Source: Actinokineospora bangkokensis (lineage in GTDB: Bacteria; Actinomycetota; Actinomycetes; Mycobacteriales; Pseudonocardiaceae). From it: a stretch of DNA of 64,000 nucleotides. A program made the position numbers and the translations under genes. Numbering within the stretch: the stretch's first letter is position 1; each line of letters begins with the position of its first letter. Where the stretch lies: contig NZ_MKQR01000013.1 in assembly GCF_001940455.1 (NCBI RefSeq), positions 62,001 to 126,000 of the forward strand. The letters are read 5' to 3'. This document shows positions 8,030-16,273 of the stretch, one piece after another. The notes under the pieces were generated by a model. That model was not told the DNA's origin, did not search any database, and was given only the letters and a program-made list of their open reading frames with translations.

Positions 8030-8827
8030 TCAGGCCACGCGCTCCAGGGCGGCGTAGTAGCCGCCGGACTGGCCCGCGGCGTTGGGGTGGTAGGACTCGT
8101 CAACCGGGAAGGTGACGCTGTTGAGCCAGCGGGCGCCGGAGGCGCAGATCTCGTGGCCCGCGAACGCGGTGCGGCCGTCGACGAAGGTGAAGCCGTGCGC
8201 GGCGGCGCGGGCGGCGATGACGTTGGCGAGCACGTCGGAGGAGGTGTTCACCGCGGCCCGCTTGGTCTCGCTCAGGCCGATCGAGCAGGACCCGCCGAGC
8301 TGGTAGATGTGCGGGTAGCCGACCACCACCACGCGGGCGCCGGGGGCGCGGGTGCGGATGGCGTTGTAGACGTTGTCCAGCCGCCCGGGCAGGGTGGTGC
8401 GGGCGAAGTTCTGCGCCTCGGTGTTGCGGCTGACGCAGGTGGCGTCCGAGCTGGTGTTGCAGGTGATCATGACGTTGGCGAAGCCCGCGTCGTTGCCGCC
8501 GATGGACAGGGTGACCAGCGCGGTGTCCGAGGTGACGGCGGAGACCTGGGAGTTGAGCACGTCCGAGGTGACCGCGCCGGAGCAGGCGGCGAAGGAGAAC
8601 GACGAGGGCTTGTTGGCGTTGGCCCACAGCTGGGCGTAGGCGTTGGCGCTGCGCTTGCAGCCACCGCTGCTGCCGTAGCTGCCCGCGCCGGTGCCCGAGG
8701 AGTAGGAGTCACCGAGGGCGACGTACTTGCCGACGGCGGCGGACGCGGGCAGGACGGCACCGGCGAGCGCGGCCGCGGCGGCGGCGGCCACCACGGCGAA
8801 GCGCTGGGCTGGGCGGAAGAACCTCAC
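8030..8827 (-). CDS. Secreted SGNH/GDSL-family hydrolase
   Basis: A 265-residue protein with a clear Sec signal peptide (basic N-terminus, alanine-rich core, ASAA cleavage near residue 30-35). SGNH motifs follow: GDSYSSG (nucleophile Ser), GGND (oxyanion Asn) and DESYHPN near the end with the catalytic Asp/His. Several cysteines suggest disulfides as in secreted Streptomyces lipases/esterases of this family. The GTG at 8827 is chosen because GGAGG lies 5 bp upstream and it begins directly before the signal peptide. It is an extracellular esterase or lipase; its natural substrate is unknown. Confidence 0.88.
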   Translation of the reverse strand: MRFFRPAQRFAVVAAAAAAALAGAVLPASAAVGKYVALGDSYSSGTGAGSYGSSGGCKRSANAYAQLWANANKPSSFSFAACSGAVTSDVLNSQVSAVTSDTALVTLSIGGNDAGFANVMITCNTSSDATCVSRNTEAQNFARTTLPGRLDNVYNAIRTRAPGARVVVVGYPHIYQLGGSCSIGLSETKRAAVNTSSDVLANVIAARAAAHGFTFVDGRTAFAGHEICASGARWLNSVTFPVDESYHPNAAGQSGGYYAALERVA

Positions 8828-9011
8828 TGTTGCCTCCGGGGGTGCAGGGTTTCCCGACCTGACCATCGTCGAGTGGGAAACACCCCGACGAGAAGAGGGC
8901 ACCACCCCTGTCCCGTTGCCAGATTTCACCAGTTCACCGCCGGGGCACCGGCGCGCGGCCCCGGCGCCACCGCCGGTTCGCGCCCGGGTCGGGCGGCGGC
9001 CCGCGGCCGCC
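8828..9011. other. Gap between SGNH hydrolase and ligA
   Basis: No gene is seen here. It should hold the promoter of the SGNH gene and the end of the ligA transcript. I see no clear hairpin or promoter consensus. Confidence 0.3.
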
Positions 9012-11003
9012 TCAGGCGATGCCCGCGGCGATGAGCATCGCCCACACCTGCGCCTGGTCGACCACCTCCACCTCGTGCTTCTCGGCCTTGGTGAGCTTCG
9101 CGGCGCCCACGTCCGCGCCGGTGATGAGCAGGTCCGTGCTGGCCGACACCGACGAGGCGGTGGTCGCGCCCGCCTTCTCGCACATCCGCTGGAAGGCCGG
9201 GCGGGGCACCTTCTCCCCGGAGCGCGGGTCGCTCAGCGCGCCGGTGATGACGACGGTCTTGCCCGCCAGCGGGGCGTCCGAGGCGACGACCGGGGGCAGG
9301 TCCTCCGCGCGCACGTCCAGCGAGACGCCCAGCTCGCGCAGCCGCCGCAGTTCCGGGCGCAGCCTGCCCAGGTGCTCGGTGAGCGAGGCGGCGACCTTCG
9401 GGCCGATGTCCTCGACCTCGACCAGCCGCTGCTCCCCCGCGTCCGCGACCTCCTCCAGCGAGCCGAAGCCCGCCCGGCACAGCCGGGTGGCGGTGCCCTC
9501 CGAGGCCATCGGGATGGCCAGCCCGATCAGCGCCCGGCGCAGGCCCACCGCGCGGCTGGCGTCGATGGAGTCGACCATCCGCTTGGCCGAGACCTCCCCG
9601 ATCCGGTCGAACTCCAGCAGCTGCTCGGCGGTGATCCGGTAGAAGTCCGACGGGTGCTCGAGGATGCCCGCCTCGGCCAGCCGCTCGATCCACACCCCGC
9701 CCACGGCCTCGATGTCGGCGGCGGCGCGCGAGGCCCAGTGGATGAGCCTGCGCACGGTCTGGGCCGGGCAGGCGACGTTGACGCAGAACAGCTCCCGGCT
9801 GTTGCCCTGCTCGACCACGGCCTGACCGCAGGAGGGGCAGGTCGCGGGCGGGACGATCTCCCGCTCGGCGCCGGTGCGCTTGGACTCGTCCAGCACGCCG
9901 GCGACGAACGGGATCACGTCGCCCGCCCGGCGCACCAGGACGGTGTCCCCGATGCGGATGCCGCGGGCGCGGATGACCTCCTGGTTGGCCAGGGTGGCCC
10001 TGGTGACGGTGGTGCCGCCGACGAACACCGGCTCCAGGTGCGCGACCGGGGCGATCTTGCCGGTCTTGCCCACGTCCCAGACCACGTCGGAGAGCACGGT
10101 CGTCTTCTCCTCGGCGGCGAACTTGAACGCGATCGCCCCGCGCGGGGAGTTCGAGCGGGTGCCCGCCGCGGCGTAGGCGGCCCGGTCGGCCAGCCGCAGC
10201 ACGGCGCCGTCGAGGTCGTAGTCGAGGTCGTTGCGCCGGGCCTCGATCCCGGCGATGACCTCCTGCGCGGCGGCCGCGTCGGTGCAGTGGCGCATGTCGG
10301 CCACGGTGAACCCGAGCGCGCGCAGGCCCGCCTCCAGGTCCGACTCCGCGGTGTCGGCGGAGGTGAACAGGTCGAAGGCGAGGAACTGCAACCGCCGCTC
10401 GGCGACGGTGGCCGGGTCCTTGGCGCGCAGCGTGCCCGCGGCGGCGTTGCGCGGGTTGATCAGCGGCTTGTCCGGGTGGGCGGCGTTGTAGGCGGCGAAG
10501 GTGGAGCGCAGCATCACCGCCTCGCCGCGCACCTCCACCACCCCGGGCGCGGGCACCCGCGCGGGCACGCCGTCGACCAGGGCCTTGACCAGCACCGTCA
10601 CGTCGTCGCCGGTGGTGCCGTCGCCGCGGGTGACCGCCCTGGCGAGGCGGCCCTCCTCGTACACCAGGGCCAGCGAGAGCCCGTCGAGCTTGGGCATGAC
10701 GACCACCGGCTGCCCGGGGAAGCGGTCGAGGAAGGCGGCCACCTGCTCGGCCTTGGTCGCCTTCTCCAGCGACAGCATGGGCCGGGAGTGGCGGATCGGG
10801 GCGTGCAGCACCGCCGGGGCGCCGACCTGCTCCAGCGGGTTCGGGTCGGGCGCGAGGTCGGGGTGGGCGGCGATGAGCCCGCGCAGCTCGTCCTCGACCT
10901 GGTCGTACTCCGCGTCGGCCACCAGCGGCGAGCCGCGGTAGTAGGCGTCGCGCAGCACGACGACCTGATCGGCGAGTTCCTGGATCCGTTCCCGAGCGTC
11001 CAC
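9012..11003 (-). CDS. ligA: NAD-dependent DNA ligase
   Basis: A 663-residue LigA. It has an N-terminal domain Ia, the adenylation motif KLDG with AMP-acceptor K105, an OB fold, a four-cysteine zinc finger (CPSCGQ...CVNVACPAQ), helix-hairpin-helix repeats and a C-terminal BRCT domain (VVITGALSDPRSGEKV...). It seals nicks in DNA using NAD+. The GTG at 11003 fits the conserved start of the family; the longer open frame upstream is not conserved in sequence character. Some actinobacteria have more than one ligA, and this copy is not in an obvious housekeeping context, so it may or may not be the essential one. Confidence 0.93.
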   Translation of the reverse strand: MDARERIQELADQVVVLRDAYYRGSPLVADAEYDQVEDELRGLIAAHPDLAPDPNPLEQVGAPAVLHAPIRHSRPMLSLEKATKAEQVAAFLDRFPGQPVVVMPKLDGLSLALVYEEGRLARAVTRGDGTTGDDVTVLVKALVDGVPARVPAPGVVEVRGEAVMLRSTFAAYNAAHPDKPLINPRNAAAGTLRAKDPATVAERRLQFLAFDLFTSADTAESDLEAGLRALGFTVADMRHCTDAAAAQEVIAGIEARRNDLDYDLDGAVLRLADRAAYAAAGTRSNSPRGAIAFKFAAEEKTTVLSDVVWDVGKTGKIAPVAHLEPVFVGGTTVTRATLANQEVIRARGIRIGDTVLVRRAGDVIPFVAGVLDESKRTGAEREIVPPATCPSCGQAVVEQGNSRELFCVNVACPAQTVRRLIHWASRAAADIEAVGGVWIERLAEAGILEHPSDFYRITAEQLLEFDRIGEVSAKRMVDSIDASRAVGLRRALIGLAIPMASEGTATRLCRAGFGSLEEVADAGEQRLVEVEDIGPKVAASLTEHLGRLRPELRRLRELGVSLDVRAEDLPPVVASDAPLAGKTVVITGALSDPRSGEKVPRPAFQRMCEKAGATTASSVSASTDLLITGADVGAAKLTKAEKHEVEVVDQAQVWAMLIAAGIA

Positions 11004-11109
11004 GCGGCAGAACCTACCGCCACCCACCGACAGGACGTCGCCGCTGCTCCACGGGGGTGCGGCCGGGCACCACCCGGTCGGGTGGGGCCACCACCCGACC
11101 GGGGTGCGC

Positions 11110-12903
11110 TCAGCGCTTGCCCGGCAGGAACTCCTGCACCTTCGTCTTGGCGCCCTGGGCGATGAGGTGCACCGCGGCCGGGTCGCCCTTGAGCACCGCC
11201 TGGGTGACCGACCACATCTGGTCGGCGGTGGCGTGCGGCGGGATCGGCGGCACCTCCGGGTCGCAGTGCACGTCGAGCACCACCGGGCCGTCGGCGGCCA
11301 GCGCGCGCTCCCACGCCGGGCCCAGCTGGTCCGGGTCGTCCACCACCTCGCCACCGAGGCCCAGGGAGCGGGCGAACGCGGCGTAGTCCACATCGGGCAG
11401 CGACTGCGACTGCTCGAACTTCGGGGAGCCGCCCATCGCCCGCAGCTCCCAGGTGACCTGGTTCAGGTCGTTGTTGTGGAAGACGCAGACGACCAGGCGC
11501 GGGTCGGACCACAGCTCGCGGTAGCGGGCGATGGTGATGAGCTCGGCCATGCCGTTCATCTGCATCGCGCCGTCCCCGACGAGGGCGATGGCGGGCCGGT
11601 CGGGGTGGGCGAACTTGGCTCCGATGGCGTACGGGACGGCCGGGCCCATGGTCGCCAGCGTGCCCGACAGGGTGCAGCGCGCGGCGCCGCGGATGCGCAG
11701 GTTGCGGGCGTACCAGTTGGTCGAGGAGCCCGAGTCGCCGGTGACGATGGCGTCGTGGGGCAACCGCTCGGACAGCTCGGAGACGATCCGCATGGGGTTG
11801 ACCGGCTTGGCGTCCACCCCGGCCTGCCGCTCGACGGTGCGCCACCACCGGGCCACGTTGTCGACGACCTTCTCCTGCCACGACCTGTCCTGCTTGCGGG
11901 TGAGGCGGGTGAGCAGGGCGTCGAGGGTGCGGGCGGCGTCGCCGACGAGGTTGACCTCGGTCGGGTAGCGCAGGCCGATGTTGCGGCCGTCGAGATCGAT
12001 CTGCACCGCGCGCGCCGTGCCGAACTCGGGCAGGAACTGCGAGTAGGGGAAGTTCGACCCGATGATCACCAGGGTGTCGCAGTCGCGCATCAGCTCGTAG
12101 CTGGGCCGGGTGCCCAGCAGGCCGATGGACCCGGTGACGTAGGGCAGGTCGTCGGGCAGGACGTCCTTGCCCAGCAGCGCCTTCGCCACGCCCGCGCCGG
12201 TGATGTCGGCCAGCGCGCGCACCCGGTCCGCGGCGCCGCGCGCGCCCTGTCCGATGAGGACGGCCACGCGCTCGCCCTCGTTGATCAGCTCGGCGGCGCG
12301 GGTGATCTCCGCCTCCGGCGCGACCGAGGAGGTCCACGCCGGGCTGGGCGGGCTGGAGGGCACCTGCTTGAACGCGTGCGCGGGCGGGGTGTAGTCCTCC
12401 TCCTGCACGTCGGAGGGGATGATCACCGCCGTGGGCGACCTGGTGGCCTGGGCGATGCGGATGGCCCGGTCGATCGCGTTGGGCAGCTGCTGCGGCACGT
12501 TGACCTCGACGAGGTACTCCGAGGCCACGTCCTTGAACAGCGCCTGCAGGTCGACCTCCTGCTGGTAGGACCCACCCATGGCGCTGCGCTCGGTCTGCCC
12601 CACGACCGCGACCACCGGGACGTGGTCGAGCTTGGCGTCGTAGAGGCCGTTGAGCAGGTGGATGGCGCCGGGGCCCGAGGTCGCCATGCACACCCCGACC
12701 TGCCCGCTCAGCTTGGCGTAGCCCACCGCGGCGAAGGCGGCCATCTCCTCGTGGCGGGTCTGGACGAACCGCGGCGAGTCACCCGCCCGCCCGAACGCCG
12801 CGACTATCCCGTTGATCCCGTCGCCCGGGTAGGCGAAGACCTGCTCGACGCCCCACTCCCGGAGCCTGCTCAACAGGTGGTCGGCAACCTTGTCTGCCAC
12901 GGT
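11110..12903 (-). CDS. ThDP-dependent pyruvate oxidase/dehydrogenase-like enzyme
   Basis: A 597-residue thiamine-diphosphate enzyme with the three-domain POX fold. The N-terminal Pyr domain carries the catalytic Glu in RHEEMAAF (about residue 51). A central domain (about 190-330) and a C-terminal PP domain with the GDG...NN cofactor motif (VGDGAMQMNG... HNND) follow. It is closest to pyruvate:quinone oxidoreductase or pyruvate oxidase, which decarboxylate pyruvate to acetate or acetyl phosphate. Acetolactate synthase is less likely because no small subunit is near. GGAGGG lies just before the GTG. A stress-type promoter is seen upstream, and dps precedes it on the same strand. Confidence 0.82.
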   Translation of the reverse strand, partial: TVADKVADHLLSRLREWGVEQVFAYPGDGINGIVAAFGRAGDSPRFVQTRHEEMAAFAAVGYAKLSGQVGVCMATSGPGAIHLLNGLYDAKLDHVPVVAVVGQTERSAMGGSYQQEVDLQALFKDVASEYLVEVNVPQQLPNAIDRAIRIAQATRSPTAVIIPSDVQEEDYTPPAHAFKQVPSSPPSPAWTSSVAPEAEITRAAELINEGERVAVLIGQGARGAADRVRALADITGAGVAKALLGKDVLPDDLPYVTGSIGLLGTRPSYELMRDCDTLVIIGSNFPYSQFLPEFGTARAVQIDLDGRNIGLRYPTEVNLVGDAARTLDALLTRLTRKQDRSWQEKVVDNVARWWRTVERQAGVDAKPVNPMRIVSELSERLPHDAIVTGDSGSSTNWYARNLRIRGAARCTLSGTLATMGPAVPYAIGAKFAHPDRPAIALVGDGAMQMNGMAELITIARYRELWSDPRLVVCVFHNNDLNQVTWELRAMGGSPKFEQSQSLPDVDYAAFARSLGLGGEVVDDPDQLGPAWERALAADGPVVLDVHCDPEVPPIPPHATADQMWSVTQAVLKGDPAAVHLIAQGAKTKVQEFLPGKR

Positions 12904-12929
12904 CCCTCCTCGCATCGGCTCCGCTGCGG

Positions 12930-12953
12930 GTACCCACCGCTGGGCGGGCAACC
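12930..12953 (-). promoter_or_regulatory. SigB/SigF-type promoter for the ThDP enzyme
   Basis: On the minus strand GGTT, 14 bp, GGGTAC. The -10 box is part of the palindrome GGGTACCC. It ends 26 bp before the GTG and overlaps the hairpin at 12937-12960. Confidence 0.5.
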
Positions 12954-12960
12954 CCAGCGG
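12937..12960 (-). terminator. Hairpin downstream of dps
   Basis: Arms CCGCTGGG and CCCAGCGG (8 bp) with an 8-nt loop lie just after the dps stop. It may be a weak terminator or attenuator, and it overlaps the promoter of the next gene. Confidence 0.45.
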
Positions 12961-12980
12961 AGCCGGGTGAGGTGGGGCGC

Positions 12981-13469
12981 TTACCGGTCCTCGTTCTCCG
13001 AGCGCAGCATCCAGGCCTTCTCCTCGAGGTCGTGGATGACCTCGTGCAGCAGGTCCGCGGTGGTCGGGTCCTCCTCGTCGACCGCGTCGTGCACCGAGCG
13101 GATGTGCTCGACGGTCTCGGTGAGCAGGGTGGCGACCCCGGTCAGCACCGCGGGGACGCGCTGCTCGCCGGGGGCCTGCTCGGTGAGGGTGTTGCCCGCG
13201 GCGACGGTGCGCGGCCTGCCGTCCGGGGTGGCGTGCAGGGCGCGCAGCCGCTCGGCGACGGTGTCGGCGTGCTCGCGGGCCACGTCGACGACCTCGTCGA
13301 GCAGCAGGTGCACGCTGCGGAAGCCCGAGCCGGTGACGTTCCAGTGCGCGTTCTTGCCCTCCAGCTGGACCGCCAGCAGGTTGACCAGCACCTGCTGCAG
13401 GGACTCGACCAGCGTGGTCGAGGCGACGAAGCCGTCCTGGGTCGTGGTCGTGGTGGTGTCGGCGGTCAT
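12981..13469 (-). CDS. dps: Dps ferritin-like DNA-protection protein
   Basis: A 162-residue Dps/mini-ferritin. The ferroxidase signature KNAHWNVTG (H42) is followed by a second His and acidic residues in SVHLLLDEVVDVAREHAD, and length matches the family. Dps forms 12-mers that oxidise and store iron and shield DNA from peroxide. AGGAGG lies about 9 bp before the ATG. A good housekeeping-type promoter with an inverted repeat lies upstream (13504-13532), unlike the stress-type promoters of most neighbours. The ThDP enzyme gene follows on the same strand after a small hairpin. Confidence 0.92.
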   Translation of the reverse strand: MTADTTTTTTQDGFVASTTLVESLQQVLVNLLAVQLEGKNAHWNVTGSGFRSVHLLLDEVVDVAREHADTVAERLRALHATPDGRPRTVAAGNTLTEQAPGEQRVPAVLTGVATLLTETVEHIRSVHDAVDEEDPTTADLLHEVIHDLEEKAWMLRSENEDR

Positions 13470-13503
13470 GTCTGACGTCCTCCTTCGTGCCGTGGCCCCT
13501 ACC

Positions 13504-13532
13504 GTTCTACGCCTTTTCTTGAATCAGTCAAG
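13504..13532 (-). promoter_or_regulatory. Sigma-70-type promoter of dps with overlapping inverted repeat
   Basis: On the minus strand TTGACT, 16 bp, TAGAAC. An inverted repeat CTTGA-ATCAG-TCAAG (13518-13532, plus-strand reading) covers the -35 box, so a repressor such as a Fur/PerR or metal regulator could bind here. Which regulator is not known. Confidence 0.55.
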
Positions 13533-13672
13533 TTGAGCGGTGGGGTTCTGTGAGCCACCCCGCACTGGGCGGGGGCGGGCACGGTGCGCGCGGGCCCGTG
13601 GGCCGATGGCGGGCGCGCGGCGCCCGGCACCGGGGGACGTACCCGCCGCGGGCCCGGTTGACACAGCCGGAG

Positions 13673-13697
13673 GTTTGGCGGGCAGGCCACCGGCTAC
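13673..13697 (+). promoter_or_regulatory. SigB/SigF-type promoter of the MBL hydrolase
   Basis: GTTT, 15 bp, GGCTAC (one mismatch to GGGTAC). The -10 ends 8 bp before the ATG at 13706, predicting a leaderless mRNA. Confidence 0.5.
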
Positions 13698-13705
13698 CAA
13701 GGGGC

Positions 13706-14515
13706 ATGGATGACCCAGCGGGCACGCTCACCTTCATCGGCAACGCGACGGTCCTGCTCCGGCTGGGCCCCTTCACCGTGCTCACCGACCCCAACTTCCT
13801 GCGGCGCGGCCAGTGGAGCTACTTCGGGCAGGGTCTGGTGTCCCGGCGGCGGCACGACCCCGCCCTGCGGGTCGACGAGCTGCCCGAGCTCGACGCCGTG
13901 GTGCTCTCGCACCTGCACGGCGACCACTTCGACCGGGTGGCCGCGCGCGGGCTGGACAAGGACGTCCCGCTGCTCACCACCCCGCACGCGGCCCGCAGGC
14001 TCGGCAGGCGCGGCTTCCGCGCCACCGAGGGGATGGCGACGTGGGCGAGCACGACGCTGACCCGCGGCCCGGCGCGGCTGTCGGTGACCTCGCTGCCGGG
14101 GCGGCACGCCCTCGGCGCGGTCGCCCGCCTGCTGCCGCCGGTCATGGGCAGCATGGTCGAGTTCTGGCCAGGCGGCACCGCCGAGCCGGTGCGGGTCTAC
14201 CTCAGCGGCGACACCCTCGTGCACCGCGACCTCGACGAGATCCGCGAGCGCTACGACCGGGTCGACCTCGGCGTGGTGCACCTGGGCGGGACGAAGGTGC
14301 TGGGCGTGCTGCTGACCATGGACGGCGAGCAGGGCGTCGACCTGCTGGAGGTGGTGCGGCCCCGGCTCACCGTCCCGGTGCACTTCGACGACTACGGGCT
14401 GATGAAGTCGCCCCTGTCGGACTTCACCGGCGCCGCGCGGCGCAGGCGCCCGCCCAGCGAGATCACGTGCGTGGGCCGGGGGCAGACCATCCCCATCCCC
14501 GCACCCGGGCACTGA
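13706..14515 (+). CDS. MBL-fold metal-dependent hydrolase (UlaG/NAPE-PLD-like)
   Basis: A 269-residue metallo-beta-lactamase-fold protein. The metal-binding motif HLHGDHFD is at residues 69-76. Further ligands are probably in LPGRHAL, YLSGDT and VPVHFDDY near the end. This arrangement resembles the NAPE-PLD/UlaG-like branch, whose members hydrolyse phosphodiester or lactone bonds. The ATG at 13706 lies 8 bp after a stress-type -10 box. It converges on the DUF4383 operon and is separated from it by a perfect hairpin. Substrate unknown. Confidence 0.82.
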   Translation: MDDPAGTLTFIGNATVLLRLGPFTVLTDPNFLRRGQWSYFGQGLVSRRRHDPALRVDELPELDAVVLSHLHGDHFDRVAARGLDKDVPLLTTPHAARRLGRRGFRATEGMATWASTTLTRGPARLSVTSLPGRHALGAVARLLPPVMGSMVEFWPGGTAEPVRVYLSGDTLVHRDLDEIRERYDRVDLGVVHLGGTKVLGVLLTMDGEQGVDLLEVVRPRLTVPVHFDDYGLMKSPLSDFTGAARRRRPPSEITCVGRGQTIPIPAPGH

Positions 14516-14607
14516 TCGCGACGACCGGGAGGTAGCGTGGGTGCGGCGGCCGCCGTGCACGGCGTCGTGGCGCTGCTGACCTGACCCGGGCCGGGGGCAC
14601 GGTGAAG

Positions 14608-14640
14608 CGGCAGGCCGGTCCGATGTGGACCGGCCTGCCG
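14608..14640. terminator. Perfect 14-bp bidirectional terminator
   Basis: Arms 14608-14621 and 14627-14640 are perfectly complementary around a 5-nt loop, between the converging MBL hydrolase and DUF4383 genes. Confidence 0.8.
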
Positions 14641-14660
14641 CCGGGGGTGCGCGCCGCCGC

Positions 14661-15134
14661 TCAGCGGTCCTGGGGGTTGATCACGTCGCGCTCCTTGGGC
14701 AGCAGCACCAGGCCCAGGCCGATCATGCCGACGCCCAGGACGAGGTGCAGCCAGTTGTCGGCGTTGTTCACCGGCACGAAGTTGGCGCCGCTTCCCTGGT
14801 CGATGACCAGGCCGTAGATCCACAGGACCAGGTAGACGACACCGCCGCCGATGAGGAAGGCGCGGGCGCCCACGGCGGTGCGGGCCATGAGGAACCCGAC
14901 GACGCCGAAGGCCAGGTGGACCAGGTTGTGCAGGACCGAGACCATGAACAGGCCCAGCAGCAGCGCGCCGGAGTGGTGCCCGGCGAAGCTGAGCTGGTCG
15001 TAGTCGGTGGTGATGCCCGGGACGAAGCCCAGGACGCCGACCAGCGCGAAGACGGCCGAGACGACGAGCGCGGCCAACTGCACCGGTCGGCGGGCGGTGG
15101 GGGTGACGGGGCCGTGCGTGCTGTGAGTGGTCAT
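14661..15134 (-). CDS. DUF4383 membrane protein
   Basis: A 157-residue protein with four predicted transmembrane helices (about 19-40, 60-82, 86-108 and 128-148). Motifs NLVHLAFGVVGF and NWLHLVLGVGM are typical of actinobacterial DUF4383 proteins. Function is unknown; they are common beside stress genes. It is probably the last gene of an operon with the CBS protein and the small protein upstream. A second DUF4383 gene lies at 50174. It ends at a perfect hairpin terminator. Confidence 0.85.
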   Translation of the reverse strand: MTTHSTHGPVTPTARRPVQLAALVVSAVFALVGVLGFVPGITTDYDQLSFAGHHSGALLLGLFMVSVLHNLVHLAFGVVGFLMARTAVGARAFLIGGGVVYLVLWIYGLVIDQGSGANFVPVNNADNWLHLVLGVGMIGLGLVLLPKERDVINPQDR

Positions 15135-15221
15135 GTCTTCCTCCTCGGCGGTGTGTTGGGGCCGGGATTTCCCCTTTTCCTCCGGATAACCCTCTCTCTC
15201 CCCCGGACACCCCCCGGTGCG

Positions 15222-15383
15222 CTAGCCGGTGCGCCAGAGCCAGCCGAGGAAGCACATCGCGAGGGTGAGCGCGACGGCGTTGGTGGCGACGTCGTGCTGG
15301 AGCGCGGGCAGCAGCGGCACCGTGGCGCGGCCGAGCAGGCCGGTGGCGATGCGCAGGCCCGCCGGTGGGCGGGTGGTGGGCAC
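15222..15383 (-). CDS. Small single-helix membrane protein (53 residues)
   Basis: A small open frame in the gap between the CBS and DUF4383 genes, same strand. Its GTG lies 31 bp after the CBS stop and it ends with TAG. The product has a basic N-terminus and a C-terminal hydrophobic helix (VALTLAMCFLGWLW), which reads like a real small membrane protein. GGGAG is about 7 bp upstream of the GTG. I do not recognise a family. Placement in an apparent three-gene stress operon supports it, but short GC-rich frames can occur by chance. Confidence 0.5.
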   Translation of the reverse strand: MPTTRPPAGLRIATGLLGRATVPLLPALQHDVATNAVALTLAMCFLGWLWRTG

Positions 15384-15414
15384 GGGGGGCTCCCGGGGTC
15401 CGGTGGGGAAGGGG

Positions 15415-15831
15415 TCAGGAGTCCGCGGGCGCGGCGCTGATGTCGGCGAGCGCGGACCCCGGGTCCTGCTCCAGCGCCGCGTCGCCGAGGGAGAACACCC
15501 CCACGGGCCTGCCGTCCTCCAGCACGGCGATCCGGCGCACCGCCGCCTCGCGCATCCGGGTGACCGCGGTGTCGACGTCGTCGTCCGGGCCCGCGGTGAT
15601 GAGCAGGCGGGTGCAGACCTCGTCGACGCGCACCGCGGCGACGTCGTCGTGGTCGGCCACCCCGCGCACCACGATGTCGCGGTCGGTGGCGATGCCGACG
15701 ACCTCGTCGCCGTCGAGCACCAGCACCGCGCCGATGTCGCGGTCGCGCATCCGCTGGGCGGCCTGCCGCAGCGTCGTACTGCCCGGCAGCGCCACCGGGT
15801 CGTGCGCCATGAGTTCGCGCAACGCGGTCAT
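15415..15831 (-). CDS. CBS-domain pair protein
   Basis: A 138-residue protein made almost entirely of two CBS domains (about 8-60 and 70-128), with TDRDIVVRG closing the first domain and GVFSLGDAAL the second. Stand-alone CBS pairs bind adenine nucleotides or NAD(H) and act as energy or stress sensors; mycobacterial hypoxic response protein 1 has this build. AGGAGGAG precedes the ATG at 15831. A stress-type promoter lies at 15903-15926, back to back with that of the DUF2795 gene. It probably heads an operon with the 53-residue protein and DUF4383. Confidence 0.85.
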   Translation of the reverse strand: MTALRELMAHDPVALPGSTTLRQAAQRMRDRDIGAVLVLDGDEVVGIATDRDIVVRGVADHDDVAAVRVDEVCTRLLITAGPDDDVDTAVTRMREAAVRRIAVLEDGRPVGVFSLGDAALEQDPGSALADISAAPADS

Positions 15832-15902
15832 GGGTCTCCTCCTGGTCCGTGGTCTCGGGTGGACGCGGGCCCCGGGTGCCGCGGGGCCCGCACCCCGGCC
15901 GA

Positions 15903-15926
15903 CTACCCGCGCGGAACCCGCTGAAC
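15903..15926 (-). promoter_or_regulatory. SigB/SigF-type promoter of the CBS operon
   Basis: Minus strand GTTC, 14 bp, GGGTAG. It faces away from the plus-strand promoter at 15952-15976, with about 25 bp between the two -35 boxes. Confidence 0.6.
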
Positions 15927-15951
15927 CACCCGGGTTCCGCGGGTCGGGCGC

Positions 15952-15976
15952 GTGTGGACGGCGGCGGCGGGGGTAG
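15952..15976 (+). promoter_or_regulatory. SigB/SigF-type promoter of the DUF2795 gene
   Basis: GTGT, 15 bp, GGGTAG, with a leader of about 60 nt and GAGGAGGA before the start codon. Confidence 0.55.
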
Positions 15977-16039
15977 CCAGCGCACCGTCCACCGACAGCG
16001 GGCCGACGGCCCGCGGGGACCGACGAGCGAGGAGGACCG

Positions 16040-16234
16040 ATGAGCGACAAGCCCAACCCGATCCAGCTGCAGAAGCACCTCGGCGGCATCGACTACCCGG
16101 CGGGCCGGGCCGACCTGGTCGAGCACGCCCGCTCGCACGGCGCCGACGACGACGTGCTGTCCACCCTGGAGTCCATCCCGGACCGCACCTACGACGGCCC
16201 GAACGCGGTCAGCCAGGCCGTGTCGCAGGTCTGA
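16040..16234 (+). CDS. DUF2795 small protein
   Basis: A 64-residue protein with the DUF2795 pattern: helix LQKHLGGIDYPAGRADLVEHARSHGA (its length given by positions about 9-34) then DDVLSTLESIPDRTYDGPNAVSQ. It is a small, probably helical domain common in actinobacteria, often near stress and cell-envelope genes. No function is established. GAGGAGGACCG before the ATG fixes the start, and a stress-type promoter lies at 15952-15976. It ends at a strong palindromic terminator. Confidence 0.85.
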   Translation: MSDKPNPIQLQKHLGGIDYPAGRADLVEHARSHGADDDVLSTLESIPDRTYDGPNAVSQAVSQV

Positions 16235-16237
16235 GCG

Positions 16238-16271
16238 CCGGTGGGGCGGGGACGCGTCCCCGCCCCACCGG
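16238..16271. terminator. 34-bp perfect palindrome, bidirectional terminator
   Basis: Stem arms 16238-16252 and 16257-16271 (15 bp, perfect) flank a CGCG loop, between converging DUF2795 and anti-sigma ATPase genes. Confidence 0.8.
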
Positions 16272-16273
16272 TC

